A stretch of 64,000 bases of DNA from Aureococcus anophagefferens (GCF_000186865.1 NW_008705568.1:1463506-1527505); one strand, 5' to 3'. Positions 28,501-43,500 are shown, numbered from the stretch's first letter. A program made the numbers and translations. Notes: generated from the sequence alone by a model not told the origin.

Positions 28501-31500
28501 CGACGTCGTCGACGGCGACGTACGTCTATCACGAGCCCGTCGAGGTCTTCAACGTCTTTCCCCGGGTGTTCTCCGCGTCTACGCGCGGGGAGATTCTCGT
28601 CGTCGGCGCGCACTTCGTCGACTCGCCGGCGCTCGCGTGCTCCGTCTACGGCGCGGCGCAAGCCGCGCGCTTCATCAGCTCGAGCCGCCTCGCCTGCAGC
28701 CCGCCGCCGGTCAAGGACCGCGCCTACGTCGCGTCCATGGCCGCGGGGCTCGCGAACACGGGCGTCGGCGCCGTGCGCGCGTCGAACAACGGTTTCGATT
28801 ATTCCGCGTCGTCGTCCGACGTCAAGGTCGCGCCGAACGTCGTGCTGAACTACGCCGTGCCGTCCATCGTCACGGCGTCGACGACGACGCTCGACGTCTT
28901 CGGGAGCGGCTTCCTCGACGACTTCGCGGATTCCGTCATGTGCGTCTACGACGGAGCGCTCGTCGAAGACGCGTTCCACCGCTTTTCGAACCGCGTCGAG
29001 TGCGCGGTGCCGCCGGGCGGGCGCGTGGCCAACGTCACGGTCTGCTACGAGACCTCCGGGTGCGCGGAGTTCGCGCTGGACCTCGCCGCCGCGGACGCGG
29101 GGGTGTCGTTCACGGGGGCGGCGCCGGACGTCGCGGACGTCGCCGGAGGCGCGGTCGTCACGTTAGACGTCGCGAACCTGGACGCGGACGCGGCCGCGGC
29201 CTGCGTCTTTTCCGGGTTCGACGGCGGCGACGTGGTCGTCGACGCCGCCGTCGGCGACGCCGTGACCTGCGCCGCGCCCGCGGCGCCCGCGGGCTTCGGA
29301 TCGCTCGCGCTGCGCGTCTACGGCGAGACGGGCTTCGACGACGCGGCCGCCGTCGACTTCGCCTTCGCGCCGCGGCCGACGCTCGTCGCCGCGACGCCCG
29401 CGGTGCTGCCGGAGTCCGGCGGGCTCGTCAAGGTCGCCGGCGGCGACTTCGACGCGGGGCTGCCCGTCTACTGCGACTTTTCCGGGAGTTTCGAGCCCGC
29501 GTCCGTCTTGAGCGCGACGGAGATCGCCTGCCTCGCGCCGCCGCGGCGAGGCGACGCCGACGTCGTCCTACGGGTGGGCCACGCGAAATCGGAGCTGAGC
29601 GCCGCGGCCGTGGTGTTGGACTACTTCCACCCGGCGACGTTGTTCGCGGCGTCGCCGGCCGTCGGCGTCCTCGCGGGCGGCACGGAGGTCGCGATCACGG
29701 GCACGAACCTCGACGCCTTCGACGCGACGAACATCGCGCCTCTTTGTCGGTTTGGCGAGAGCACGACGGCCTACGCGCAGGTCGTCTCGAAGAACGAGAT
29801 CCGCTGCGTGTCCCCGGGCTGGGGCGAACCGGGCCCCGTGGACCTCTGGCTGTCGCTCAACGACGGCTTCCACTTCTCCCTGCTGCCCGGCGCCTTCACC
29901 TACGTCGACAAGGTCCACGTGGACTCGGCGGCGCTCCGGGAGGATGACACGAACACAACCGTCGTCGTGGAGGGCGCCGGCTTCCTCGACGCGCCATACC
30001 TCTCGCACTGCGTCATCGACGACACGGTGCTCGTAGAAATCACGGCATTGACGGACGATCGCGTCGAGTGCGACGTCGACGCGTCCGTCGTCGCCGCCGC
30101 GGCCGTCGTCGCGCTCTCGGCCGGCGCGTTGGACGCCGTCTCGAACAAGGCGCGCGTCGTCGCGCGCGCGCGGGCCGTCGTCGCGTCCGTCGACGTGCGC
30201 GGCGACGTCGTCGTCCTCCGGGGCGCCCACTTCCCCAACGTCGAGGACCTCGCCTGCGACTATGGCGACGACACACACAAGGCCGCGTGGGTGTCGTCCT
30301 CGCGCGTCGAGTGCCCGCTGCCCTCCGGCGCCGAGAACGCGACGGTGGCCCTCGTCGGCGGCGGCCGCGCGGCGACGATGGTCGCCGACGCCGCCGTGTC
30401 CGCGGCGCACCGCACGACCGTGTCGTCCGTCGAGCGCGCGACGACCGCGCGCGGCGTCGAGTCCGTGCGAGCGCTCGGCACGAACTTCGACGCGGCGCGC
30501 GAGATGCTTTGTATTTTTGACGGCCGCGCCTGGCGCTACGCGACGCACGTCTCCGAGAACGCCGTCGAGTGCCCGCTGCCGCCCGCGGGGACGTCGTCCG
30601 TGTCCGTGCTCAGCGAGGGCGTGCCGCGTTTGGAGAACGCGTCGCTCGCGGACGCCGCGCTCGCGGTCGGCGACGCGCCCGTCGTCGCGGCCTACGCGCC
30701 GGCGCGCGGCCCCGCCGTCGGCGGGGCGACGGTGGCGCTCCGCGGCGTCTTTGATCTGTCGCGCGGCCTCTACTGCCACTTTGGGGGCGTCGGCGTGGCG
30801 GCGACGATCGCGAACACAACAACAGCCGCGTGCGTCTCCCCCCCGAGCGCCGGCGAGTCGTGCCTCCTGACCTTCTCCTACGACGCGGCCGTCGCCGGTT
30901 CGGAGGGCGTCGCCTTCGCCTTCTTCCACGACGTCGAGGCGCGGTCCGCGAGCCCGGCCGCGGCGTCCGCCGCGGGCGGCGCGACGGTGACCGTCGCGGG
31001 CGCCAACTTCCCCCGGGACGCCGCCCTGGCCTGCGCCTTCGGCGACGTCGCCGTCGACGCCGTCTGGGTGTCGGCGGCGGCGGTGCTCTGCGTCGCGCCG
31101 CCCCTCGAGCCCGGGACCGTCGAGCTCCGCGTCGTCCGACTCGGCGACGCCGCGGCGGGCCCATCCGTCCCCTTCGTCGCGCTGCCGGACCCGCACGCCA
31201 ACGCGCTCCTGGCGCCGTTCGCGCCCGCGATCGCCGGCGGAGACGTTGTTGCAGTTGCGGGCGTGGGCTTCGAGCACGCGACGGCGGAGGCCGCGTGCCG
31301 ATTCGGGGATCGCGTGGTCGCGGCCGCGGCCGACGGCGCCTTCCGCTGCGTCGCCCCGCGGCTCGCCGCGACGGGGCACGTGCGTCTGGCCCTGTCGAAC
31401 GACGGCGCCACCTTCTTCGGCGACGTGCCGCTGGCCTTCGACGCCGCGGAGCGCCGCGGCTTCGCGGATTTGGTCGTCGCGTCCGAGACGACGGCCGAGG

Positions 31501-34500
31501 GGTCGCTCGTGCTGACCGTGGACGCGGACCCCGCGAGCGATCTCGCGTGCTACGACGCCGTCACGGGCGCGGACGCCGACGTCGCCGGCGACAGCTGCGC
31601 CTTCCCGGCGTCGCGCCTGCGCGACGACGTCGTGATCTGCGTCGTCGTCGACGGCGTCCAGTCGCGGGACCGCTGCGGCGCCCTGCGCCTCGGGGCGGCG
31701 TCGGGCGCGGCGCCCGCGACGACGGCCGCGACGCCGGCGCGCGTCGCCGCCGGCGAGGACGGCGGCGCAGAGACCGCGCGCGCGCACGGCGGGCTCTTTG
31801 TCAACTCCAAAAAGCTCTGCTGCGCCTGGGACGGCGTCCCCGCCGCCGCGACGTGGATCTCGAGCTACGCCGTCGACTGCGCCGTGCCCGCGCGGGGGCC
31901 GGGCGTGGCCCTCTTGACCGTCGAGAACGACTGCGGGCGGCCCGGCGCATCCGGCGCGAACGTGTCTTTTGTGGCCAGGAGCCTGCTGTCGTCGTTGACA
32001 CCATCTTCCCTCGCCTTCGAGGAGTCGGGCGCCGTCGTGCGGATCTCCGCGAACGCCTCCGGGGATGCCTTCGGGCTGCCCGTGGCCTGCGACTTCGGGG
32101 GGCTCGAGACGCGCGCGGACGTGTTGGACGGAGAGGTCTACTGCGCGACGCCCGCGGCTCCCGCGGGCGCGCCGCGGACCGTCGACGTGACGGTCCTCGA
32201 GCACGAGGCCATCGCGGCGCGCTTCGAGGGCGCGGAGATCACCTTCGCCGCCGCGCCGCGCGTCGACGCCGTGGTCCCGCGGTCCGCGCCCGTCGCCGGA
32301 TCGGCGGCGCTGACGGTTTTGGGCGACTTCCCCGGCGAAGCACCGCTCTACTGCCGCTTCGGCAACGCGTCGACGCCCGCGGCGCGCCGCAACGCGTCGG
32401 CCCTGGCCTGCGCGGCGCCGCCGGGGGTCCCGGGCGACGTCGACTTCGACGTCGGCTACAGCGCGGATCTGCCGGCGGCCGTCGGCGCGAGCTTCGCGTA
32501 CTACGAGCTCCCGCACGTCGCCGGCGTGGCCCCGGCCTTCGGCGCCGCCGGCGCGCTCGTCACGGTGACGACGACGGCGCCCCCGGGGGCGAGCCGCCCG
32601 GCGGCGGGGGCCGCGTGTGCGTTCGGGGAGACGGTGGTGGCGGCTGATGCTTTATCAACCTCAGAGTTCCGCTGCGCGGTCCCGTCGCTGCCGCCGGGCC
32701 TCTACGCCGTCTCCGCGGCGTTGGACGGCGCGCACTTCGCGAGTCGCGTCGACGCCGTCCCGTTCCAGGTCGTGGAGCTGCCGTCCGTCGTCTCCGCGGG
32801 CCCGACGCGCGGGCCCGCGCGCGGCGGCACGGACGTGTCGGTCTTCGGCGCGCGCCTCGCGCCCTTCGCCGCGTCGGCGCGCCTGGCCTGCGCCTTCGGT
32901 GATCTACCATTAACCGCGGCCGTCCGCGTCGCCGACGACGAGGTCAGATGCCTCGCGCCGCCGGCGGCGGCGCCGGGCGCCGTGCCGTTGACGCTCGCGC
33001 TCGACGGCGCGCGCGCGGCGACGGCCGCGACCTTCGCCTACGACGCCGTCGTCGTCGTCGTCGCCGTGACGCCAAGAATAATCCCCGGCGGCGGCGGCAC
33101 GCCCGTCGTCGTCACGCTCGAGGACGACGCCGCTCAAGGGGTCGCGTGCCACTTCGGCGACGTCGTCGTCGCACCGACGGCCGTCGCGGGCCCCGAGGTC
33201 ACCTGCCCGTCGCCGAAGCGCGGCGCCGGCGCCGTCGAAGTCGCCGTGTCGCTCAACGGCGTCGACGTGAGCGAGGGCCTCACGGTAGACTTCACGGCGC
33301 CGCTCGAGGTCCACGCCGCGGAGCCGAATCGCGGCCCCGCGGCCGGCGGGACCGTCGTCGCTCTGAAGGGCCGGGGCTTCGAGCCCAGCGGCGGCCTGGC
33401 CTGCGACTTTGGCGTTGGAACCGCCGCCCCGGCGGTCTTCGTCTCGTCGTCGGAGATCCGCTGCGAGGCGCCGCCGTTCCCCGCCGCCGGCGTCTACCGC
33501 GTCCGCGTTCAAACCGCGGACGGCGTCCTCGACGCGGACGGCGTCGATTTTGAAGTTGGCGGCGCGCCCATCATCCTCGACGTCGACGCCGTCGTCGGGT
33601 CGCCGACGGGCGGCGCGGAGGTCGTCGTGTCCGCGCGCTTCGCGGAGACGCCGACGACGGACGCGGCGTGCCGCTTCGGCGCGGACTCCGTCCCCGGCGC
33701 GTGGCTCGCGCCGGGCCGGGTCCTCTGCGTCGCGCCGCCCCAGCTCCGCGGGGCGTCGTCCCTGGCCCTGTCGACGAACGGGGGCGCCGACTATTCGGAA
33801 ATTTCCGCCGACTTTTCGTTCGACGACGCTCCGGCGGCCTTTTCCGTGTCGCCGGCCTCGGGCTACCGCGCGTCGCGCGCGCTCCTCGTCGAGGGCGCGC
33901 GCTTCCGCGACACGGCACAACTCGGCTGCCGCTTCGTCTCCGACGAGGCGGACCCGCGCGACGCGCCCGCGAGCGCCGCGACGTACGTGTCGGCGACGAA
34001 GCTTCGCTGCGCCGCGCCCGACACGTTGCGGGCGACGACGAGCCGCGTCGAGGTCACGGTCAACGGCGTCGAGTACTCGACCCAGGACGTCTTCTACACG
34101 CGCCTCGCGCCGCCCTTCAGCGCCCGCGGCGGCCCCGCGCGCGGGTCGGAGCTCGGCGGCGCCGCCGTCCGGGTCGACGGCGTCTCCGTCTCAGAAAACA
34201 CAACAACACTGGACGCGGCCTGTGTCTTCGGCACGACGGTCGCCGAGGCGCGCGTCGTCGACGGTGACGTGTATTGCATCGCGCCGGCGCTCGCGCCCGG
34301 GTTTTCTACGGACGTGACGCTGCGGCTGAACGGTTTGGACGACGTCGACGCCGCGCTGCCCTGGAGCTACGCGGCCTACGCGGCGCCGTCCGTCGGAGCG
34401 GTAGAGCCGTCCCTGGGATCGACGGCCGGCGACACGTTGATCACGGTGACCGGCGTCAACCTCGCGGCCCTGGCGCCGGGCGCGTCCTGCGTCTTCGACG

Positions 34501-37500
34501 GCGACGCGTACGTTCCGGCGGAGATCGTCGGCCGCGACGCGCTCCGGTGCCTGAGCCCGCCCCTGGCGGCGGGCGTCGTCGCGCTCACCGTGGCGTCGCC
34601 GTCGACGGCGCCCCTGAGCCCCGGCGTGCCCTTTTCCGTCGCGGCGTCCCTCGCGCTTCAGGTGGCGGCGCCCGCGACGGGCCCGTCGACGGGCGGCACC
34701 TTGGTGACGATCCTCGGCGACTTTTCGACGTTCTCGGAGCGGCCGGCCGACGCCTCCTGCGCCTTCGGGGACCGGGACGTCGCCGCCGCGCTCGTCAACG
34801 CGTCGGCCCTCGCCTGCGTCGCGCCGGCCGCGGCGGGGAAGCGGCGCGTCGCGCTCGCGGTCGTCGACGGCGGCGACGGGTCCCGGTCGTCGGCCCTCGC
34901 CTACGACTACGAGCATCCCATCGCGATCTACGCCATGACCGAGGGCCTCCAGGACGGCGCGCTCGCGGCCACGGGCGCGAACTTCCTCGACGGCGTCGGC
35001 CTGTCGTGCCGCCTCGCCGGGCGGGTCTTCGAGGCCAAGTGGATGTCGTCGACGCTCGTCGTCTGCTTCTTCCCGCCAAAGTCGGAGCGGCCGGCGCTCG
35101 ACGAGTCGACGCGCGCCGCCGTCTCGAACAACGGCGTCGATTTCGTGGAGTTCTTCGGCGACGTCGCGGCCGCGGGCGCGGCGCCCGAACCTCCGTCGTT
35201 CGACGCCGTCGAGCGAACGCCCGCGGTCGCGCCGGCCCCCGAGGTCCTCGCCGTGTCGCCGACGACGGCGCCGGCCCTGGGGGGCACGCGCGTCACGATC
35301 GCCCTCACGGTGCTCGCGACGGGGAGCGAACGGCTCGCGTGCGCGTTCGGCGACGAGACCGTCGACGCGTTCTTCTCGGAGGGCGCGACGGACGAGGCCT
35401 TCTGCCACACGCCGGCCCTGGCCGGCCCCGTCGCCTTTGGCTTCTCCGTCGACGGCGCGACCATTCCCGTGCCGGCGCCCTTCGCGACGTTCCGCTTCCG
35501 GCCCCAGGCGCACGCGTCGTCGCTCGAGCCCGCGGCGGCGGCGCCCGGCGCGCTGGTCCGCGTCCGCGCGTCGAACGTCCGCGGGCCGGGCCTCCTCGCC
35601 TGCCGCTTCGGCGACCACGCGCCGGTGTCGGGGACCTACGTCGAAGAGGACGTCGTGGACTGCGCGGCGCCGGCGACGGGCGGCGCCGGCGAGGTCGCGG
35701 ACGTGCGGGTCGCGGTCGACGGCCGGTCGTTCGGGACGACGTCCGCGGCCTTCACCTTCCTCGCGACGCCGACGCTTCTAGCACTCAGCCCGGCGCGCGG
35801 CTGGCGCACGGGCGGCTTTACGACGACATTGGCGGTCTCGGGCGTGCCCGACCACGCGACGGACTGCGCGTGCCTCTTCGGCTACGCGCGAGTCGCCGCG
35901 ACGTTCGCAAATTCCACTTTATCCTGCGCGGCGCCGGCCTGGACGCCCACGCTCCCGTCCGACGCCGTCGTCGTGGCCGCGGTGTGCGCCGTCGACGGCG
36001 CGGACGTCGCCGTCGGCCCGCCGGCCCAGCTCGAGTACGTCGACCCCGTCGAGGTCTACCGCGCGGACCCGAGTTTCGGATCGGACCGCGGCGGCACGAC
36101 GGTGTCTTTAAAGGGCGCCAACTTCCCCAACGCCGTGGACCTCGCATGCGTGTTTGGGGAATCATCGGTCCCCGCGACGTGGGTCTCGTCCGTGGAGATC
36201 GAGTGCGCGACGCCCGCGGCGCCCTTCCCGGCGACGGTCGCCGTCGCCGCGTCGCTCGGCGGGCTACGCTCGTCTCATTCGTCCGCGTCCTTCGCGTACG
36301 TCAGCCCGACCGTCGTCCGATCCGCGGCGCCTCTCGAGACGACGCACCTCGGCGGCGCGGTCGTGAACGTCACCGGTGACCGCTTCGACGGGAACTCCAA
36401 GACGACGTGCGACTTCGGCGGCCTTCGGGTTCCGGCGACGGTCGTCAACGCGTCGCTCCTGCGCTGCGTCGCGCCGGCGCGGCCGCCGGGGGCCATCACG
36501 GTCCATGTCCGCGTCTTCCGCGACGTCGTCGGCAGCTTCCCCTTTTCCTACGTCCTCGGCGAGGCCGTCGTCGCGGTGTCGCCGACGGGCGGGCCGACGA
36601 CGGGCGGCGGCGTCGTTAGGGTGCGCGGCAGCGGCTTCACGACGACGACGCTGATCTGCTTCGACGGCGTGTCGGCCCGGACGACCTTCGTCTCGTCGAG
36701 CGAGGTCCGGGCCGTCGCGCCGCCGTCGACGCGGGCGGCGGTCGCGCGCGTCGACGCCTGCGAGGACGCGTCGGCGGCGGCCGCCGAATACGCGTACGAG
36801 CCGCGGACGCTCGTCGTCGGCGTGGACCCGCCCTACGGCCCGGAGAACGGGGGCACGTCCGTGACCGTCGTCGGCCGCTTCTCGACGGCCCACGGGCCCG
36901 TCGCCTGCCGCTTCGGCGACCGGGAGACCAACGCGACCCTTTTAAGCGACAGCGCCGTGACGTGCGCGTCGCCGCCGCGCGGCGACGACCGCGTCGCCGT
37001 CGCCGTGTCGCTGGTCTACGACGCCGCGGAGCCGCCGCTGGCGAGCGGCCACGTGTTCACGTACATTTCGTCGGCGACGGCGACGGACGCGGCGCCGCTC
37101 GCGGCGCCCTGCGACGGCGGCACCGTCGTGGCGATATCCGGCACGGGCTTCGTCGACGACGGCCGGACGAGCTGCAACTTCGGCGGCTCGACCGTCGACG
37201 CCGTCTTCCTGAGCGCCACGAACCTCGCCTGCGTCGCGCCGCGCTGGCGCCGCAACGAGGACGTCGCGACCTTTTTGGAGATCGCGTCCGAGAAGCAGCC
37301 GACGCTGAGTCGACGATTCGCCTTCACCTACGAGGCCGTGGTCGCGACGGACCCGGGCGCCGACGGCGAGTTCCCCGTCGTCTACGCCGCGACGCCGGCC
37401 GTGATCTTGGCCGAGGGCGGCGCGCTGGTCACGGTGGAGGGACGAAACTTCGCGCGGCACTCGGACGCCCTCGCGTGCCGCTTCGGCGACCTCGTCGCGG

Positions 37501-40500
37501 CCGCGACGTTCCAGGACGACGGCACCCTGACCTGCGCGGCGCCGGCGCGCATCCCGAGCCGCGTGCGCTTACAGGTGTCCAACGACGGCGGCGGCTTCTG
37601 GAGCCCGACCTACGCGGAGGTGACGTTCGCGTCCGAGCCGTCGGTCTACGCTCTGGAACCGGCGTCCGGCCCCTTGAAGGGCGCGACGGCCGTGCGCGTC
37701 TTCGGGTCCCACTTCTTCGGAGATGTCCTCTGTCGTTTCGGCGATAGTCTGGCGCCGGCGTCGGTCGTGAGCGACGTGGAGGTACGATGCGCGGCGCCGC
37801 CGTCCGACGGCCGGCGGCCGCGGAAGGTCGCGGTGGCCGTGTCCTGCGACAACGAGACGTTCTCGCGGTCGACGGCCACGTTCGCCTACGACGCGACGCC
37901 GGAGGTGCGGAGCCTGTCGCCGGCGGCGGGGCCCGGCGAGGGCGGCACGCGCGTCGTTCTGCGGGGCCGCGGCTTCAAAGACCGGCGGGAAGCCAGGTGC
38001 CGCTTCGGGCGGGACGCGACGGTCGCCGCCGTCTTCCTCTCGTCGGAGCGCCTGTTATGCGTCACGCCGCCCCACGCGGCGGGCGAGGCGATGCTCGAGG
38101 TGTCGCTCAACGGCGTCGACTTCTACGGCACGTTCCTGAAATACGCGTTCGCGGAAACGCCGAAGATCGAGTCCCTGTGGCCCCTCATGTCCATGGGGCA
38201 GATCGGCGCGACGGCCGTGTCCGTCTTCGGGTCCGGCTTCCGGAACACGCTGGAGCTGGCCTGCTTTTTTGATAATTCGCGCGTGCCCGCGCGGTTCCTC
38301 TCCGAGAGTGCCATCTCCTGCGTCGCGCCCGCGCGCGCGCCGGGCCTCGCGTCGGTGCACGTCACGGTCAACGGCCGCGACATGGCGTCGAACACGCTGA
38401 ATTTGTTGTACGTGCCGGAGGTGCTCGTGACGTCCGTCTGGCCGTCGCGGGCGCTCGCGACGGCGCGCGCGCCCGTCTTCGTCGTCGGCGCCAACTTCGT
38501 CAACTCGACGGCGCTGAAGTGCGCCTTCGGCGACGTCAAGGTGCGGGGCACCTACGTGTCCTCGAGCGTCGTCGCCTGCGTGCCCCCGAACGTCGACGCG
38601 CTCGCGCGCGGCCACCGCGAGTCCGGCGGCGCGCCGCAGATGGATCGACGGAGCCTCCGCACGGGCGACGCGGCCGAGGACCGCGACGAGTACTCGTCGC
38701 GCGTGTCCCTGCTGCCGCGCTACGTCGAGGTGCGCGTCTCCGTCAACGGGCTCGACTACTCGGACGGCGCCGCGGCCTTTGAGTACTACGACGAGCTCGA
38801 GAAGGGGTATTACGAGACGCTGGGCTCCGCGAAGCCTTGCCCCAACGGCACGCTCTGCCGGGGCGCCAAGCCGACGAACTTCACGCTCTGCCCGCCGGGC
38901 ACCTTCCAGCCGCGGGGCGGCCAGGTCGCGTGCCTCGCCTGCCCCGTGGGCTACTACTGCCCGGATTTCGGGCTCTCGAAGCCCGTGCTCTGCCCCGGCG
39001 GCTTCGTGTGCTCCGACCTCGGCGAGCGGGAGCCGAAGACGCTCTGCCCGCCGGGCCACTACTGCAACCCGGGGACGAAGTCGTCGGACCCCTTCGCCTT
39101 CGCGAACAACTCGGAGTACGAGCGCGACGCGGAGACGGGCGTCGTCTATCTCGTGCCGCCGCGCCGCGACTGGCGCCTCGACCGGCGGTCTCTCCCGGAG
39201 ACGGGCACCTACGCGCCGGGCATCCACCCGCCGCGGCCCTTCGACGCCGCGCGGCCCATGTCGAGCAGCCGCGCGGTGCTCGCGGAGCTGCCGTTCCCCT
39301 GCCCGCCGGGCACGTACTGCGCGCGCGGCGCGTCGAGCCCCGTGTCCATCCCGGGCAACTTCTCGACGCCCCAGCGCTGCTTCGACGGCTACTTCTGCCC
39401 CGCGGGCTCCGGGAGCCCCGAGGGCGAGGGGCCCTGCCCGACGGGCCACTTCTGCCCGACGCAGATGCTGGCCGTCGCGTGCCCCCTGGGCCACCACCTG
39501 TGTGGAAATCAAATCTTCAACCCGACTTCAATGTGAGCGTAATCGAACGGTTTGGACCAGACCATTTCGCTGTGCTTCGAGAACTCGACGAGAGCAATCG
39601 ATTCGTCCAAAAATCAGCCGAATCGACTTCGATTTGACCGAGCTAGAGAGTTCAGAAGTTTGGCCCCGACGTCCCAGCTCACTGGTTGATTTCCACACAG
39701 GCCACCACTGCCCGGGCGTGGGCAACACGTTCCCGCGCGAGTGCGTGCCCGGCACCTACAACGGTCTGGCGGGCATGTCGAACTGTACGTTATGCCCGAC
39801 GGGCCACATCTGCCCGGGCTGGACGCGCGTCGCGCCGGAGATCTGCCCGGCCGGGTTCGTCTGTTCCTCGCTCGGACTCAGCATGCCCGTGCTCACGTGC
39901 CCCGAGGGCTACTTCTGCCCCAAGGGGACGCTGACGCTGGACTCGTCGGACCCGACGGCGCACCGGCCCGTGCCCTGCGCGCCGGGGACGTTCTGCGTCG
40001 GCGGCGTCGCGCACAACCTGACGATCCCGTGGATCCCCGCGCGGCCCGGCGGCATCTCCGCGCCCCAGGTCTGCACGGAGGGCACGTTCTGCCGCGAGGC
40101 GTCGCCGAGCGCCGTCGGGTCGCGGAGCTGCTACCCGGGCCACTACTGCCCGCCGGGCGTGTCCTACCCGATCCAGGTGCCGTTGGGGTCGTTCGCGGAC
40201 GACGTCGGCTACGTCGCGCCGACGACGTGCTTCCCGGGGACCTACGCGCCGTTGTCCGCGGCGCTGACCTGCTCCGTGTGCCCCGCGGGCTACTCGTGCA
40301 GTGGCTACGGCACCTACGAGCCCAAGATCTGCGTCGCGGGCACGTACCGGAGCCTCGCGGACTCCGTGACGTGCCGCCTCTGCCCGACGGGCACCTACTC
40401 GACGTCCAACGGCTCCACGGACATCTCGCTGTGCCTCCCCTGCCCCGAGGGCCGCGTCTGCGGCGAGCAGGGCATGTTCAACCTGTCCGTGTCCGACCGG

Positions 40501-43500
40501 TGCCCCGAGGGCCACGTCTGCGGCACGGGCACGGACAGAAGCACCATGTTCGAGCACAAGTGCCCCGCGGGCACCTACTGCGGCCTGGAGACGCTGCCCG
40601 TGGACCAGTTCGTCTACGCCTGCGACGCGGGCTACTTCTGCCGCACGGGCACGACGAAGCAGATGCGGAACCGGGACCGCTGCGCCGTGGGCTACTTCTG
40701 CCCGCCGGCGACGGCGGACCCGGGCCACCCGGAGATCCGGTGCCCCTACTTCACGACGACGTCCAGCGCCTTCGGCCAGACGGCCGTGAGCGACTGTTTG
40801 GTGGAGACGCAGCACATCTGCGACAAGCGCGTGGCGTCCGAGTTCGACCCCTACGAGGATCAACGATACTACGCGTTCCTGAACTACACGATCATGGACG
40901 GCTCGGGGGAGATCGACCAGATCATCGGCGGCGACGGCGTCGGCGAGATCTCCGTCGTGGCGTCCATCATGCCCGTGAACGTGTCCGCCGTGTCGCCCAA
41001 CTACACGGCCCCGAACTGGCGCAACGAGACCGTCGAACTTTTCCGGACGTGCCCCGAGTACGTCAAGGAGAGCGGCGGCGAGGAGATCATCGTCGTGGGC
41101 CGCAACTTCTACGACTCGTCGCTCCTCATGTGCCGCTTCACGGCCTGCCGCTTCACCGTCGACGGCAACGGCCGCCGCGACCCGCGGAGCTGCGCGGTGC
41201 CGGACCGCTGGGACCGCTACTACCTGTGTGGAAATCAAATCTTCAACCCGACTTCAATGTGCGCGTATTCGAATGTTTTGACACGATCACTTCCGCCGTG
41301 CTTCGAGAACTCGACGAGAGCAATCGATTCGTCCAAAAATCAGCCGAATCGACTTCGATTTGACCGAGCTAGAGATTTCAGAAGTTTGGCCCCGACGTCC
41401 CAGCTCACTGGTTGATTTCCACACAGGCTACTACTCGCCCGACGCGGAGACGGGCACCTACCCGTCGCTGCGCGACGTCGCCGACCGGTCCGTCGTGACG
41501 CCCGGGCGTTTTATTAGTAACACGCGGGTCGCGTGCGAGGCCCCCAAGTTCGACTTCGCGGACGCCCAGATCATCGCGAACCAGTTCCCCCAGAGCTGCC
41601 ACATGGTCGACGGCGAGCTCCACTACCTCCAGACCTGCGCCGAGGAGGACAACGCGCGGTGCTACGTCAAGTGCGAACAGTCCCAAACCGAAGACTGCGA
41701 CGACGAGGACGGCTGCGAGACCGTCGTCGGCGAGTGCAACGACGCCGTCACCGCGGCGACGCCCCACGGCTTCCGGCCCATCAGGGACCTCGTCATGCGC
41801 CTGACGCAGAACGAGATGAACGACGAGCTCGCGGCGCACCCGAACATCCGCGGGCCCGACCCGCTCTACGCGGGCGGCGCGTCCGTGAACCGCTGGAACC
41901 CGTGCTACAGCGCCGAGGTCGCCGTCGACGTCACGAACAACGGCAAGATCTTCTCCTCGAAGCTCGACGACCCCTACGCGACCTACGTCGACGTCTCGCC
42001 GCGCTACACGCTCCAGAACACGCACCCGGAGCGCAAGGAGGTGCCGGGCTCCTGGGCGGTCATGACCTACATTATTAATTCCAAGTGGGTGCCCGACGCG
42101 GACACGATCGCCATGGACGTCGGCCGCTGCTCCCACATGGACACGTCCGAGGAGGGCGACCACACGCGCGACGAGGGCTGGTACACGCTCCGGGGCCTGG
42201 AGACGGCCATGCTCAGCTTCGACCTCCAGCATCTCCCGAGCGAGATGGTCTACTACGAGCACTACCGCCTCGCGATCTACGTCGCGCCTAGCCGCTGCGA
42301 CGAGGCCGAGTGCGACTCGTCGCGCGCGTTCCTCGACCCCCAGGAGAAGTACCCCTGCCGCCAGCCGCTGCTTTTACCGGAATGGTTCAACTCGACGACG
42401 ACGCCCAAGAACATCGTCTTCAACATGACGCTCTTCGCGCTCGACGACGTCATCTTCAAGATCGAGTTCCACATCATGCACGGCGGCTGGCTCGCGGCCG
42501 CGGCCTTTTTTCGGAACACGGCCACGGTGCAGATCGTCACGCCGCGGCGGGCCAAGTTCGTCAACGAGTACTCGCAAAATTTGCTCCGCGAGGAGGAGCG
42601 GAGCCGGAACCGCGAGTCGAAGAAAACGGATTTGATCACGGGCAAGGTGCCCGTGCGCGCGGCCATCGGCGCGGACATGATGCGGCGCAAGCTGTCGCCC
42701 TACGTGTCCTTCGAGGAGCGCGACACGGAGAAGTTCTACATTATCGGGGTGGTCTACAACGACAACCCCGACAAGCGGGACGCCGCGCGGCCGCTGAACA
42801 TGCCGCCGCGCTACAAAGAATACGAGCGGGGCCGGGTCCTCGTGAGCTTCAACACGACCTACGAGGCCAAGGCCGCCGTGCCCACGGTGGTCCAGAACGA
42901 CCGCGACCTCATCGTCGACTCGACGTGGTTCGACCCCTTCCAGGGCGACTACGACATGTACGACGTCTGCGACGAGCTCGCGGGCGAGTGCGACCCGCCC
43001 GACGGCTACCCCGTGGACACGTCCGCGTCCGCGGCCCACGACGTCTACTTCGAGACCTTCTTCCGGCCGGAGATCAACCCGGACACGGAGGACTCGTTGG
43101 ACTTCATGCAGGGCTTCATCGAGGACAAGCACGTTTTGCTACCCTACATGCCCTACTTCTCGAACTGCCGCGAGTGGGACTCCTACATCCCCTTCTCGAA
43201 CCTGGTGGAGAGCGACCAGTGCGCGCTGCCGCCGGACACGACGCGCATGGCCGAGACGCCCGAGACGAAGCCGACGCCGACGAAGCGCTACTCGCACCCG
43301 CCGCTGCCCCACTTCGACTCCATCCAGGCCGTCAAGGCCCCGGATTTGTTCGTCCAGTTCGACATGGTGCCCTTGGCGGACTGGTGCGAGCGCACGGTGG
43401 AGTGCACCTACGAGGAGCGCGACACGGACACGGAGGACGCGCCGCTCTGGTTCAACGCGCCCGACGGGTCCACGCTCTTCTACTTCCTCAAGCAGCCCGT

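Noticed and set aside
29568..32516. 982-residue minus-strand open frame
   Set aside because: Antisense shadow of TIG repeats with no domain signature.
39500..39700. Splicing at the internal GTGTGG of the introner, giving a 201-nt intron
   Set aside because: This changes the frame relative to the next exon (CPGVGN lost). Using the GC of the duplication restores it perfectly.
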